Positions 26,684 to 35,200 of a DNA stretch of 64,000 nucleotides are shown here, one piece after another. Positions within the stretch are counted from its first letter, which is position 1, and each line of letters begins with the position of its first letter. The position numbers and the translations under genes were made by a program. The notes under the pieces are model-generated. The model had not been told where the DNA came from. It saw nothing but the letters and a program-made list of their open reading frames with translations, and did not search any database. Source of the stretch: Wolbachia endosymbiont (group B) of Gerris lacustris (GTDB lineage: Bacteria > Pseudomonadota > Alphaproteobacteria > Rickettsiales > Anaplasmataceae); NCBI RefSeq assembly GCF_964028355.1, contig NZ_OZ034761.1, forward strand, positions 744,001 to 808,000, written 5' to 3'.

Positions 26684-28030
26684 CTAATTCTTGTCTACCA
26701 GACTAAGTGATTTTCTGCATTCTTCCAACTTGTTAATAATAACAGGGGCAATTAAAGATTGTCCTTTCAAAGGACTTGGAGTATTTGTACCACTCAAATA
26801 ACCACTATCATTCTCCTGATTTTGTACGTCTGTTGCAACTTTCAATTTTTGTTTTGTATTAGTTGGCTTTGTAGATGGAATATCACAATTATCACAAAAA
26901 TTTTTGATCATAGTATGAACATTAGGCTTTTTACTACTTTTTACCTGTTCAACTGCATAGTTTATAAAATCATTCAAGTTTGCTGCTGAAAAAGTAATAC
27001 TAGCAGTATTTTTTAGAACGTTTTCAATATATGAATCAAAATTTTTACCTTGTAATTCTTTCTTTAGACCCGCTTTCAGTACTTTCCTAAGTGTGTCTCC
27101 TTTTAGTTCATGGAACTCAATTTTTTTGTTCAGCCGCTCTCCCCTAATAAGCGCTTGATCTAAATCTCTCATACAGGCATTAGTTGTAGCAAGTACTGTC
27201 ACATCTTTCCTAGCTTTATCTAACCTATTGAAAAGATCAGTTAAAGACGTTTGATTATTATCAGTACGCTTTCTGCCAATACTGTCAACTTCATCTATGA
27301 GAACTATACAAGGAGCGTTTTCTTCTGCTTTATCAAAAACCTTATTTACACTTGATTGTTTAAGTAAATCAGATCCAGGAACTTTTATAAATGTAGTTAG
27401 AGATTTAAATTTATCCGCAATTGCCTCAACAATTGTACTCTTACCAGTTCCTGGTGGACCGTAAAAAATGCATCGCACTCCTTCTATTCCTCTTTTTTCT
27501 TCAGCATCACCTGATTTTTCTAAGGATATTTTATCAATATTCTCTTCTATTAAATTGCAAATATTAACTAACTCTTCTTTTTGATGTTGTTCAAAAATAA
27601 AATCATCAAATGGTTTATTTCCCCTTGCTTTACCTTTTTCATAAAATTCCATGTACAACTTTTCTTCCGTTTGACTTGTTGTTGCAGTACTGGCAAGCAC
27701 TTCTAACTTTTCATTGAGTAGAATATTAGATTCTTCTAGGTTTTTGATTCGCTTTTCCATCCCATCTTTTGTTGTAGGATTATTAGTTTGCCTTGAAATT
27801 TCATTTGGTTTTTTATTTTTACTAATTATTTTGTACGTAAATGCAATTACTGCTATAGAAAGCACAGATATAATTAAAGTAATGGGGAGAGACACACCTA
27901 AAACTGCAAATGGAGATAAAAATTCAACATAGGGAGCTATAGCAAAAACCCCAGACGCAAGTAACGTAAGAGTAGCAAGAGTACCAGCTATAAAAGGAAG
28001 TCTACTGCCTCTATTATGTGTATTTTTCAT
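26684..28030 (-). CDS. membrane-anchored AAA+ ATPase, copy 1
   Basis: The 448-residue protein has two N-terminal membrane helices (about residues 10-70), then a coiled-coil stretch (~90-115). The AAA+ domain has Walker A GPPGTGKST (191-199), Walker B CIVLIDEVDS (241-250), sensor-1 ATTN and an arginine-rich RGERLNKKIEF second region of FtsH/spastin type. There is no HExxH protease motif, so it is not FtsH. The C-terminal ~80 residues are low complexity. It probably remodels or unfolds proteins at the membrane; the substrate is unknown. It sits back to back with cifA and head to tail with the ankyrin gene. The copy at 43600-44946 has the same protein sequence. Confidence 0.85.
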   Translation of the reverse strand: MKNTHNRGSRLPFIAGTLATLTLLASGVFAIAPYVEFLSPFAVLGVSLPITLIISVLSIAVIAFTYKIISKNKKPNEISRQTNNPTTKDGMEKRIKNLEESNILLNEKLEVLASTATTSQTEEKLYMEFYEKGKARGNKPFDDFIFEQHQKEELVNICNLIEENIDKISLEKSGDAEEKRGIEGVRCIFYGPPGTGKSTIVEAIADKFKSLTTFIKVPGSDLLKQSSVNKVFDKAEENAPCIVLIDEVDSIGRKRTDNNQTSLTDLFNRLDKARKDVTVLATTNACMRDLDQALIRGERLNKKIEFHELKGDTLRKVLKAGLKKELQGKNFDSYIENVLKNTASITFSAANLNDFINYAVEQVKSSKKPNVHTMIKNFCDNCDIPSTKPTNTKQKLKVATDVQNQENDSGYLSGTNTPSPLKGQSLIAPVIINKLEECRKSLSLVDKN

Positions 28031-28722
28031 ACTATTACCTCATAAACCAACCAAAACAGTACTATATAAAATTTCCTAATCAGGACACATCTGTAACCCT
28101 TTTAGTTTATCTTAAACATATTAGATAGCATCAACTACTATTGAAGCCTATATAGCCCTTAGTATTTGCATACCCACTCTAATATGGTAAGAGAATAAAT
28201 ACTAGCTATAGTATGTAGCTTTTGTAAAGTCAAATACTAAAAAGCATTCTCGCAGATACTATATCAATCAGCGTCACAAAAAATTTGATTATTTACTTTC
28301 TTCAAAAATAGTACCTACCTTTGTGAGAACTTTTTATATAAAAACGGTATTTCAAAAATAAAAACGTGAAATTGTTTGCAACAAAGTTAGGCAAATTAGT
28401 TCGTATATAAGTGTGGATGAAATGGGCTAATATGGCTAGTTTTAGCGTATAGTTAAATTATTATATCAAAAAGTTCGTATGGTACGCATGGTAGACCACA
28501 CGATTCCAAAAAAAATACTTCTCACCACCCTTGGTTTTGAGCGCTGAAAATGGTTATTTTGCTTGAGATCTTAATAATATATTTTGCTAAATTAATAGTA
28601 ATTTGCTTGCGTAAGAATTAACAAGCATATGACAAAAATAAAATTTAAAACAAACAAGAGGTCATGTATTGAGCCTTTTGCCTAAAACTACTTTGGATTA
28701 GAAAATTTTTCTACAATAATGA
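28031..28722. other. divergent intergenic region between AAA+ gene and cifA1
   Basis: About 690 bases without a gene. The first ~510 bases belong to the exact duplication. The part around 28470-28560 (TCCAAAAAAAATACTTCTCA and GGTTTTGA) is also recognisable at 45400-45470 and, diverged, at 62330-62410. Confidence 0.6.
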
Positions 28723-28750
28723 TTGACAAGTTTTAAAGGTGGAATAATAT
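28723..28750 (+). promoter_or_regulatory. predicted sigma70 promoter of cifA1
   Basis: TTGACA (28723-28728), 16 bases, TAATAT (28745-28750). The same spacing and -35 occur at 45652-45679 (cifA2) and 62484-62511 (ankyrin gene). Confidence 0.6.
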
Positions 28751-28829
28751 ACTTAAAATGTCCTTAGAGGCTAATTCATTATGGTACTTGAGGGAGTTAA
28801 TGGTCAAAGTATTTTTTCATTCATTGTAA

Positions 28830-28906
28830 GAGAGGTAATTATAGACCATGGAGATATTCCAGAAGTTTTATTTTGTTTATTAGTAAGATGGTCCTTATTA
28901 CAGTAG
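28830..28906 (+). pseudogene. relic of a cifA 5' end
   Basis: GAGAGGTAATTATAGACCAT followed by a frame reading DIPEVLF...LLVRWSLLQ then TAG parallels the start of cifA2 (GAGAGGTGATCAT, then SDIPKVLFSSIKEDDPY). Identity fades after ~75 bases. The working cifA1 start lies further downstream at 28948. This looks like the remains of an older cifA start or of recombination between paralogues. Confidence 0.6.
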
Positions 28907-28947
28907 TAGAGCTTCAAATATAGTGTATTTTTTAATGGGTAATTATA

Positions 28948-30360
28948 ATGGAACAAGAAAGTTTAATTAAATCAGACGATTCGCATTACTGTAAAGAAAT
29001 TTTAAGGAGAGTGATAAAGCATGATGATCCTTTTAAAGAATCTAAAGCAAAGCAATTAAGAAGATACATTAGTAGTAATAGCAGGATAATCTATTATGTA
29101 AACTATGATATGGTTTCAGATATTTTCTCTAAAGGTGATTGTTGGGTTGATGACAATGTTTATGGAAAAAGGTTAGATAGGCGTTTTTTCGTTCAAGAGT
29201 TAATAGATATCTCCTCAAAAAATAGCTATGATAATCACCCATATGTTGGTGAATGCTATACATTAGCTTGTTTGAACTGTTTAGATGAACAATTAGTTCG
29301 TAATTTATTTACACTATACAAAAAGCAAGCAGAAGAAGTGCATAATTTATCTGAAGATGATGTATTAGAAGAAAGATCTAGAGAATTGGAGAAGTTTTGG
29401 GGTCATTTTATTACTAATAAACTAGAACGGATAAAAGAGGAATATGCTGAATATTATGATACTCACCCTGATATTTATGGGTTTAAAGTAGCTTATCATG
29501 ATTGTGAACGTGAAGCTGTTGCTTTTTTCTATAAACGATTAGAAGAGCAAAATACATCAGAAGAGGTTAAGCTAAATTTATTGATAGAAGCTGCTTTGTA
29601 TTCTATGAGTGGAACTAATGATGTAGAAACAACAATTTTTTGCCTGCAGAAGGTAATGGACAATAAATACCATTTAGAAAGGTTTATTAAACAGTGCGAT
29701 GTTCTCTATATACTAATAAGAGAAGGTTACTTTGATATAGCTTGTCATTTATTTCCAATACAAGCTAAGTTTTATTCTATAGGGGATTATAGTACTCTAT
29801 TGTCAATTATTAGTCAGAAGTTGAGTGAATCGCGTATAAAATTTCTACATAATATTATCGAATTAGGAAAAGAAAGATTTTGGAAAGAATTGCCTTCACT
29901 TGATTGTGATAATCGTAGTTATTTATTACGGGAATTTGCAAAAAATGGTTATAAAGAAGGGTTTAAAGAGTTGTGGCAAACTCATAATAATGATCAATGC
30001 CGATATGTATTCTCATCTGGAAAAGGCGAGGTTATTTGCAATTTACTTTACGCTAATGGTAATCGAGAGTTATTAAAAGAATTTTTACTTCACTACGCTA
30101 ACAATAATGAAGTAGTGTTAAAAGATATTGATAGCTTTATCTCTAACTTAGATAGCGCACTTAACAGCTACGTATCCACTGATGATGCTAGCTTAGATAA
30201 AATTAATCGCGATTGGGTAGTGCATGATGAAATTGAAAAGACTTTGCCAAAATTAATTGAAGTACTTGATCGCAATATTCAAAACACACAAGTCCAAAAC
30301 ACTAGTATAGAAGTGGATAGCATATCTGCAGGACAAAGTAGCAAAGAACATATACATTAA
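28948..30360 (+). CDS. cifA: cytoplasmic incompatibility factor A homologue (locus 1)
   Basis: The 470-residue protein aligns by eye with known CifA landmarks: GDCWVDDNVYGKRLDRRFFV (compare GCW...LNNTVLGQKL), LEKFWGHFITNKL, and YGFKVAYHDCEREAVAFFYK (compare GFDSAVKLKWSEGVEYFYNQ). No catalytic motif is seen. CifA rescues, and with CifB contributes to, sperm modification in cytoplasmic incompatibility. The cifB start is 52 bases downstream, giving the usual cifA-cifB operon. The ribosome-binding site is weak (GGG 9 bases upstream). It is clearly diverged from the second copy at 45759. The type V class is inferred from its CifB partner. Confidence 0.82.
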   Translation: MEQESLIKSDDSHYCKEILRRVIKHDDPFKESKAKQLRRYISSNSRIIYYVNYDMVSDIFSKGDCWVDDNVYGKRLDRRFFVQELIDISSKNSYDNHPYVGECYTLACLNCLDEQLVRNLFTLYKKQAEEVHNLSEDDVLEERSRELEKFWGHFITNKLERIKEEYAEYYDTHPDIYGFKVAYHDCEREAVAFFYKRLEEQNTSEEVKLNLLIEAALYSMSGTNDVETTIFCLQKVMDNKYHLERFIKQCDVLYILIREGYFDIACHLFPIQAKFYSIGDYSTLLSIISQKLSESRIKFLHNIIELGKERFWKELPSLDCDNRSYLLREFAKNGYKEGFKELWQTHNNDQCRYVFSSGKGEVICNLLYANGNRELLKEFLLHYANNNEVVLKDIDSFISNLDSALNSYVSTDDASLDKINRDWVVHDEIEKTLPKLIEVLDRNIQNTQVQNTSIEVDSISAGQSSKEHIH

Positions 30361-30412
30361 GTGAGCACTTTATTGTTAAATAGTTAAAAGAAGGTATTAG
30401 TAGGTAATCAAT

Positions 30413-33400
30413 ATGGATAACTATGAATTAATCAGAATGTTGATAGAAGGTGATACTCTAACTTTTAGGGATAAATTACAATCATTTATTGAGCAGCTCC
30501 CTGATAATAAGCGTTCTGTAAATAAAGAAGGGTTTTTTCCTTTATTTGTATTAGGTGGGTTTTTAGCTTTGCCAGATACTGAATTGGGGGAAAGTTTAGG
30601 AGTTAAGCAAGTATTTTTTCGTGTTGAAAAGTATAAAAAAAATAATAAATCTTATGTTAATGGGGTTAAATTTGCCATTTTAACAAAGGAACAAAATAAG
30701 AAAGATAAGTTACTGTTTATTGTAGTTTATGAAAAGAATTCTATAGTATTTACTCCAGATGAGATAGGGTATATAAAATCTAAATTAAGCAGCTATGATA
30801 CTGAGGAAGCATCGCACTCTATTCAGATAAAGCATGAAGATAAGGGTATAGTAGTACATGATAAATGTAATGATGACTTATTCCCTAAGTTACAGCAATC
30901 TACTCCTAAAAAGGGTGAATTATTTGTTTTAAAGGAAAGAACAGAGAAGAAAAATTTAGAAGAGTTAATTTCCAAATGCTTTCTTCTTGATGTAGATAAA
31001 GTTTCGAGTGGTATTAAAGAAGTATTTGATTATTTTGATTCACTAGTTCAAGATTACATAATTAAGAAAAATGGAAATTTTGACCGCGAGTCTGATTATC
31101 ACGGGTTATTGTCTGGTTTCTTTGTGATGTTATTTAAGTATCGATACAATCTTAAGCTTTATCCTGAATTATCTTTAGGTGAAGGCTATAGTGATATTGT
31201 TGTATTAGTTCGATCACAAGAGCGGTTAAATAATGTTATTCCTATAATAGTAGAACTTAAAGCTGGTAAAGGTTTAGCTATTCAAGGTGATCCTTTTGAG
31301 CAAGCAAAAAAATACGCCGAGGCATTTAAGTATGGTCCACGGAGGATGATCACAAATAATAATAATGTTATCTACGCAGTGCTTAACTTTGATTTGTCTC
31401 ATGATAGAATTGAAATAGATACAACAGCTAGAGATAGTCAACATCTCAGCCCTTTTTTACAGTTACTATTAGAATCTGATGATAAAGGTATTATATATGA
31501 ACAATTAAAGTATCTTTATTATACCATACCAAATTTATCTGACAATTACTATATGTATACTAGTAAGATACTATTAGGGGAATTAATGCCAGCTAAAGCA
31601 GAAAAGGGAATATGGAATAAGTATATTTTCCAACATGATAAGGGTGTTTCTAATGATATCACATCATTTGGATTTTTAAATTCAGGTAAAGATCAGTTGG
31701 TATTACTTAATGTGATTAGAGGTGATTCAAGAAATAAGAAAATTAATATAGATGGGATAATTGAAAAAGATGAAGAAGCTAATATAAAGCTTAATATGGA
31801 TGAGTCGATTCAGAATAGTAGAAATTTAAAAATAAAAGAAGTTAATTTATTACTAAAAACAAAGAAAGCAAATATAGGTGAATTTGAGAACTGGTGTAGG
31901 AAAGTTCAAGTGAATTCTTACAGAAATTTAGATGACTATAATGAAAAAAAGACTCAGAGCTTTGACGAAAAATGTGTCAAATTGGATGTTGATGTAAATA
32001 AGTTGAATGGCCTACTAAATAAGGTAGTAAATAAGAAAGTAGATGGTGCACAATCTGATGCAGAGCACCGTATAGGGTTATTTAAAGAAGTTAGTCAAGT
32101 TTTATTACCCTTCAAGGAGTTAATTGATAGTGAAGTAGATTTTCAAGCCATGCTACATGGTTTACTTATGTATTATCAAGAGTCTACTAGTAGTAAAAAG
32201 CTTGTAGGTGTTATTTCAGAGGTTCAAACTGGTGGTGGGAAGCGTATTGATATCGGGGTGGTTGGAGGGGAAATATTTACTGGTATAGAATTAAAATTTG
32301 ATAAAACTGGAGGCATAGTACCTGAGGGAGAAGAATTAACAACCAAAGCTAAGGAAGCTGAAAGTCAGTTAGAGCGTTATAAAAAACAACCGAATAATAT
32401 AAAATCCTTAATAGATAGCGAGGAGGCAAGACTGTTTTGGGCAGTGTTTCACAAAGGTGCTAATGAGCCTAAATTGTTAATTGAAACACGCAGTGAGTTT
32501 TATGCTTTTCAGTTAGATCATAGCTCAATGTGTCTTCTGTCTTCTTCTTTATCTCGAAGAAAACTTGCTACACAAGAGGAAGATTATTTCTCGCTTATTA
32601 TGGAAGGTTGTCTATATAATATTGAACTTTTGTTAAGTAAAGGTAATAACACTGAAGTTAAAGACAATCATGGTTGCACTCCTTTACATTATGCTGCTAA
32701 ATGTAGTAAGTTAGATATAGTTAACCTTCTCTACACAAAAGGTGCTAACATTAAAGCTAAAAACAAGAATGGTAAAATGCCTTTAGACTTCATTAATCTT
32801 TTTCTTAAGGGTAGTGGTAAGGATATTAAGAATAGCGATAAAGATTGGCCAAAATCTTGGAAACCTCTCCATTATGCTGCCTACAACGGTAATGTGGGCA
32901 TAGTGCAGGAGATGTTTGAACTACTTTTAAAAGAAAGTAATAACGATATTAATGTTAGGGATGGAAAGTATGAATATGCTCCTTTACACGTTGCCGTCTA
33001 TTACAATAGGACTGAAATAGTTGAATTTCTCTTGAATAAGGATGCTAACATTGAAGCTAAGGATGTATATGGTAAAACTCCTTTACATGAAGCTGCAAAG
33101 GGTAAATTGGATATGGTTAAACTTCTTTGCAAAAAAGGTGCTAATATTGAAGCTAAGGATCATGATGATTGGACTCCTTTACATTATGCTGTTAAGTATG
33201 GTAACTTGGATGAAGTAAAGTTCCTCTGCGAAAAAGGTGCTAACATTAGAGCTAAAAGTAAGAAAGGTGGGATACCTCTATGCATAGCTGATCAATTTGG
33301 AAAGGTAGATATAATTGATTTTCTGTTAAGTAAGGGTGCTACTATTGAAGCAAGTGACTTTAATGATAATACAGCGCTTAATTTAGCCCATTGTATAAAG

Positions 33401-34897
33401 GGAGTTATGGAGAAAACAAACAATAATGTGCCACCTGACTTTGAAAAATTGAAGAATAAGTTACCGAAGTCAGTGAAGAATGTGGTGTTTGCGTTAAAAG
33501 TATGTATTACGAATGTTAATTTTAATGAATACTTGTACGCTGGTTCTGATAGTGCTTCTTTGAGTTATTCAAACCAGAGGAGGGCAGTATATACCTGGGT
33601 TCCATCGAAAAAAGATAATCCTCCTGGTTCATGCGGTAACGATAAGCAAGGTATGTGGAAGATTCAACTCCATGGCGATTATGTTTGCATCACGAATGTT
33701 AATTTTAATGAATACTTATACGCTGGTTCTGATAGTGCTTCTTTGAGTTATTCAAACCAGAGGAGGGCAGTATATACCTGGGTTCCATCGAAAAAAGATA
33801 ATCCTCCTGGTTCATGCGGTAACGATAAGCAAGGTATGTGGAAGATTCAACCCCATGGCGATTATGTTTGCATCACGAATGTTAATTTTAATGAATACTT
33901 ATACGCTGGTTCTGATAGTGCTTCTTTGAGTTATTCAAACCAGAGGAGGGCAGTATATACCTGGGTTCCATCGAAAAAAGATAATCTTCCTGGTTCATGT
34001 GGTAATGATAAACAAGGTATGTGGAAGGTTGAAGATTTTGGATCTATTCGCAAGAGACGTGATATACAAGAATTAGAAAGTAAAATGAGTTTAAATTCTG
34101 ATCTCTATGTTGATGTCAATATTACCGATAAAAATCATTTATCACGTAAACTTCTTACTGAAGATTTAGGTAATCAACCTGAGATAGCAGCAAGTAGTGG
34201 CACAAGACCATCTTCATGGATAAATGATTTATTCGGTTGGGCAAAAAGCTCTATAGGTGGATTGTTAAGTTCTAAATCTGTGGGAATATTGAGCACTAAG
34301 GATTCAATCTCACAAGTTGATGCGCAAATAGATGTAAATGGTACGATAATGTTACTTGATGTGCTTGTTAGAAAGGTTACGGGTCAAAAATATATTTTTA
34401 CATCAGATCAGAACGTATCATTGCTGGAAGCTCAGGGCTATGCATTGAATATTACAGAGAAATTTGAGAAAGTAGTAGAGCAAGCTGGATTAAAAAGTGG
34501 TGTATCAATGCACCGGTTGAATATTGATTTTTGGGAAATACAGAAAGAAGTTACAGGAAAAATCATGAGTGGTAAATTTGATGAGATTTCAGGGATTTTA
34601 AAATCATACATAAAGAAAGCATGTACTGGCGGAGAAGCTGGTAAATTAAGTCCGAAGAAGTTTGACAAGTTTATGATTCAATTTAATAGCAGGCTAAATG
34701 TTGTGCTAAATCAACCAATTCAACAGATGTTACACAATGAAAATGGCACATTAGAAGTTGGTGGTGCTAAAAAACAGCAAATGAGTTTAGAGCCTCAAAG
34801 TTATTTAAGTAATGCTTCAGTTCACAGACATTCAAAAGTATCAACTTGTCTTTCTGATGTAGGAGTAACCAAGCTTGGAGGTAATCTTAATAGGTAG
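30413..34897 (+). CDS. cifB: type V-like CifB, two PD-(D/E)XK domains, ankyrin repeats and 61-residue repeats (locus 1)
   Basis: 1,494 residues. PD-(D/E)XK domain 1 is at about 229-310 (GYSDIVVLV ... IIVELKAGKG ... QAKKYAEAFK). Domain 2 is at about 575-650 (TGGGKRIDIGV ... TGIELKFDKTG). Both keep the D and ExK residues. Ankyrin repeats span ~720-1000 (GCTPLHYAAKCSKLDIVNLL and others). Three near-identical 61-residue repeats follow at ~1030-1205, each ending in QGMWKI/V. The C-terminal domain (~1230-1494; ISQVDAQIDVNGTIMLLDVL) is shared with the second CifB. There is no OTU or Ulp1 protease. The gene is intact; CifB nucleases damage paternal chromatin after fertilisation in characterised systems. 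Confidence 0.82.
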   Translation: MDNYELIRMLIEGDTLTFRDKLQSFIEQLPDNKRSVNKEGFFPLFVLGGFLALPDTELGESLGVKQVFFRVEKYKKNNKSYVNGVKFAILTKEQNKKDKLLFIVVYEKNSIVFTPDEIGYIKSKLSSYDTEEASHSIQIKHEDKGIVVHDKCNDDLFPKLQQSTPKKGELFVLKERTEKKNLEELISKCFLLDVDKVSSGIKEVFDYFDSLVQDYIIKKNGNFDRESDYHGLLSGFFVMLFKYRYNLKLYPELSLGEGYSDIVVLVRSQERLNNVIPIIVELKAGKGLAIQGDPFEQAKKYAEAFKYGPRRMITNNNNVIYAVLNFDLSHDRIEIDTTARDSQHLSPFLQLLLESDDKGIIYEQLKYLYYTIPNLSDNYYMYTSKILLGELMPAKAEKGIWNKYIFQHDKGVSNDITSFGFLNSGKDQLVLLNVIRGDSRNKKINIDGIIEKDEEANIKLNMDESIQNSRNLKIKEVNLLLKTKKANIGEFENWCRKVQVNSYRNLDDYNEKKTQSFDEKCVKLDVDVNKLNGLLNKVVNKKVDGAQSDAEHRIGLFKEVSQVLLPFKELIDSEVDFQAMLHGLLMYYQESTSSKKLVGVISEVQTGGGKRIDIGVVGGEIFTGIELKFDKTGGIVPEGEELTTKAKEAESQLERYKKQPNNIKSLIDSEEARLFWAVFHKGANEPKLLIETRSEFYAFQLDHSSMCLLSSSLSRRKLATQEEDYFSLIMEGCLYNIELLLSKGNNTEVKDNHGCTPLHYAAKCSKLDIVNLLYTKGANIKAKNKNGKMPLDFINLFLKGSGKDIKNSDKDWPKSWKPLHYAAYNGNVGIVQEMFELLLKESNNDINVRDGKYEYAPLHVAVYYNRTEIVEFLLNKDANIEAKDVYGKTPLHEAAKGKLDMVKLLCKKGANIEAKDHDDWTPLHYAVKYGNLDEVKFLCEKGANIRAKSKKGGIPLCIADQFGKVDIIDFLLSKGATIEASDFNDNTALNLAHCIKGVMEKTNNNVPPDFEKLKNKLPKSVKNVVFALKVCITNVNFNEYLYAGSDSASLSYSNQRRAVYTWVPSKKDNPPGSCGNDKQGMWKIQLHGDYVCITNVNFNEYLYAGSDSASLSYSNQRRAVYTWVPSKKDNPPGSCGNDKQGMWKIQPHGDYVCITNVNFNEYLYAGSDSASLSYSNQRRAVYTWVPSKKDNLPGSCGNDKQGMWKVEDFGSIRKRRDIQELESKMSLNSDLYVDVNITDKNHLSRKLLTEDLGNQPEIAASSGTRPSSWINDLFGWAKSSIGGLLSSKSVGILSTKDSISQVDAQIDVNGTIMLLDVLVRKVTGQKYIFTSDQNVSLLEAQGYALNITEKFEKVVEQAGLKSGVSMHRLNIDFWEIQKEVTGKIMSGKFDEISGILKSYIKKACTGGEAGKLSPKKFDKFMIQFNSRLNVVLNQPIQQMLHNENGTLEVGGAKKQQMSLEPQSYLSNASVHRHSKVSTCLSDVGVTKLGGNLNR
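33500..34033 (+). repeat. 183-bp tandem repeat (three units) in cifB1
   Basis: Units begin near 33500, 33683 and 33866 with TGCATCACGAATGTTAATTT-like sequence. They are almost identical over ~165 bases and encode VCITNVNFNEYLYAGSDSAS...QGMWKI. Near identity implies recent expansion or ongoing homogenisation. Confidence 0.92.
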
Positions 34898-34917
34898 GTT
34901 ATAATGTAAGGGGTAAT

Positions 34918-35073
34918 ATGCCAAGTAGTGGAAAATTTAAAGTGAGGGTAGCTAAAATAATTAGGGAAACAACCAGTAACAAGTTTGATAGTCTTAATAC
35001 TAAAATGGATGAAGTAGACATTATTGAACTTACAGCACGTAGCTTTGATATAGAAGTTTGGGTAACGTTATGA
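34918..35073 (+). CDS. small 51-residue ORF downstream of cifB1
   Basis: MPSSGKFKVRVAKIIRETTS ... ELTARSFDIEVWVTL, starting after AAGGGG. Its stop overlaps the start of the 22-residue ORF (ATGA at 35070-35073). A degraded version lies at 56292-56474 with an early stop. Function unknown. Confidence 0.45.
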   Translation: MPSSGKFKVRVAKIIRETTSNKFDSLNTKMDEVDIIELTARSFDIEVWVTL

Positions 35074-35138
35074 TAGTAATTTATATAATTCTGTGTGCAA
35101 TCTTCATAGCCATTTTAGATAGTTCACTAGATTCTTAA
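35070..35138 (+). CDS. 22-residue hydrophobic single-helix peptide ORF
   Basis: The ORF starts MIVIYIILCAIFIAIL and ends DSSLDS, which is one membrane helix with an acidic tail. It overlaps the stop of the upstream small ORF. The copy at 56472-56540 has three base differences (CTG/CTA, TTC/TTT, GAT/GAC), all synonymous, although flanking DNA has diverged. This is evidence for selection on the peptide. Size and shape resemble small membrane toxins or membrane micro-proteins; the role is unknown. Confidence 0.55.
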   Translation: MIVIYIILCAIFIAILDSSLDS

Positions 35139-35200
35139 TTAGGTGATATGTCGAACTTAGAGAAGGTTTTCATAAATGTTGAAGTGAATAAGTAGGAATA

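Larger units (their letters stand above)
24849..28540. repeat. 3.7-kb duplicated block, copy 1 (ANK 5' part, AAA+ gene, upstream DNA)
   Basis: This 3,692-bp block matches 41765-45456 in order and length. The AAA+ proteins and the shared part of the ankyrin proteins have the same translation. Similarity continues at a lower level beyond 28540 into the cif promoters. The left boundary of the second copy is an IS630 end. Confidence 0.92.

Noticed and set aside
26684..28030. FtsH protease
   Set aside because: The AAA+ motifs are similar, but the HExxH zinc-protease domain is absent and the C-terminus is low complexity.
33500..34033. Regular repeats suggesting a CRISPR array
   Set aside because: The 183-bp units are continuous coding sequence without repeat/spacer alternation. 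No CRISPR array or cas gene was seen in the window.
30413..34897. Deubiquitinase-type (Ulp1, type I) CifB
   Set aside because: No Ulp1 His-Asp-Cys catalytic region was found; both PD-(D/E)XK sites are intact, so it is a nuclease-type, multi-domain CifB.
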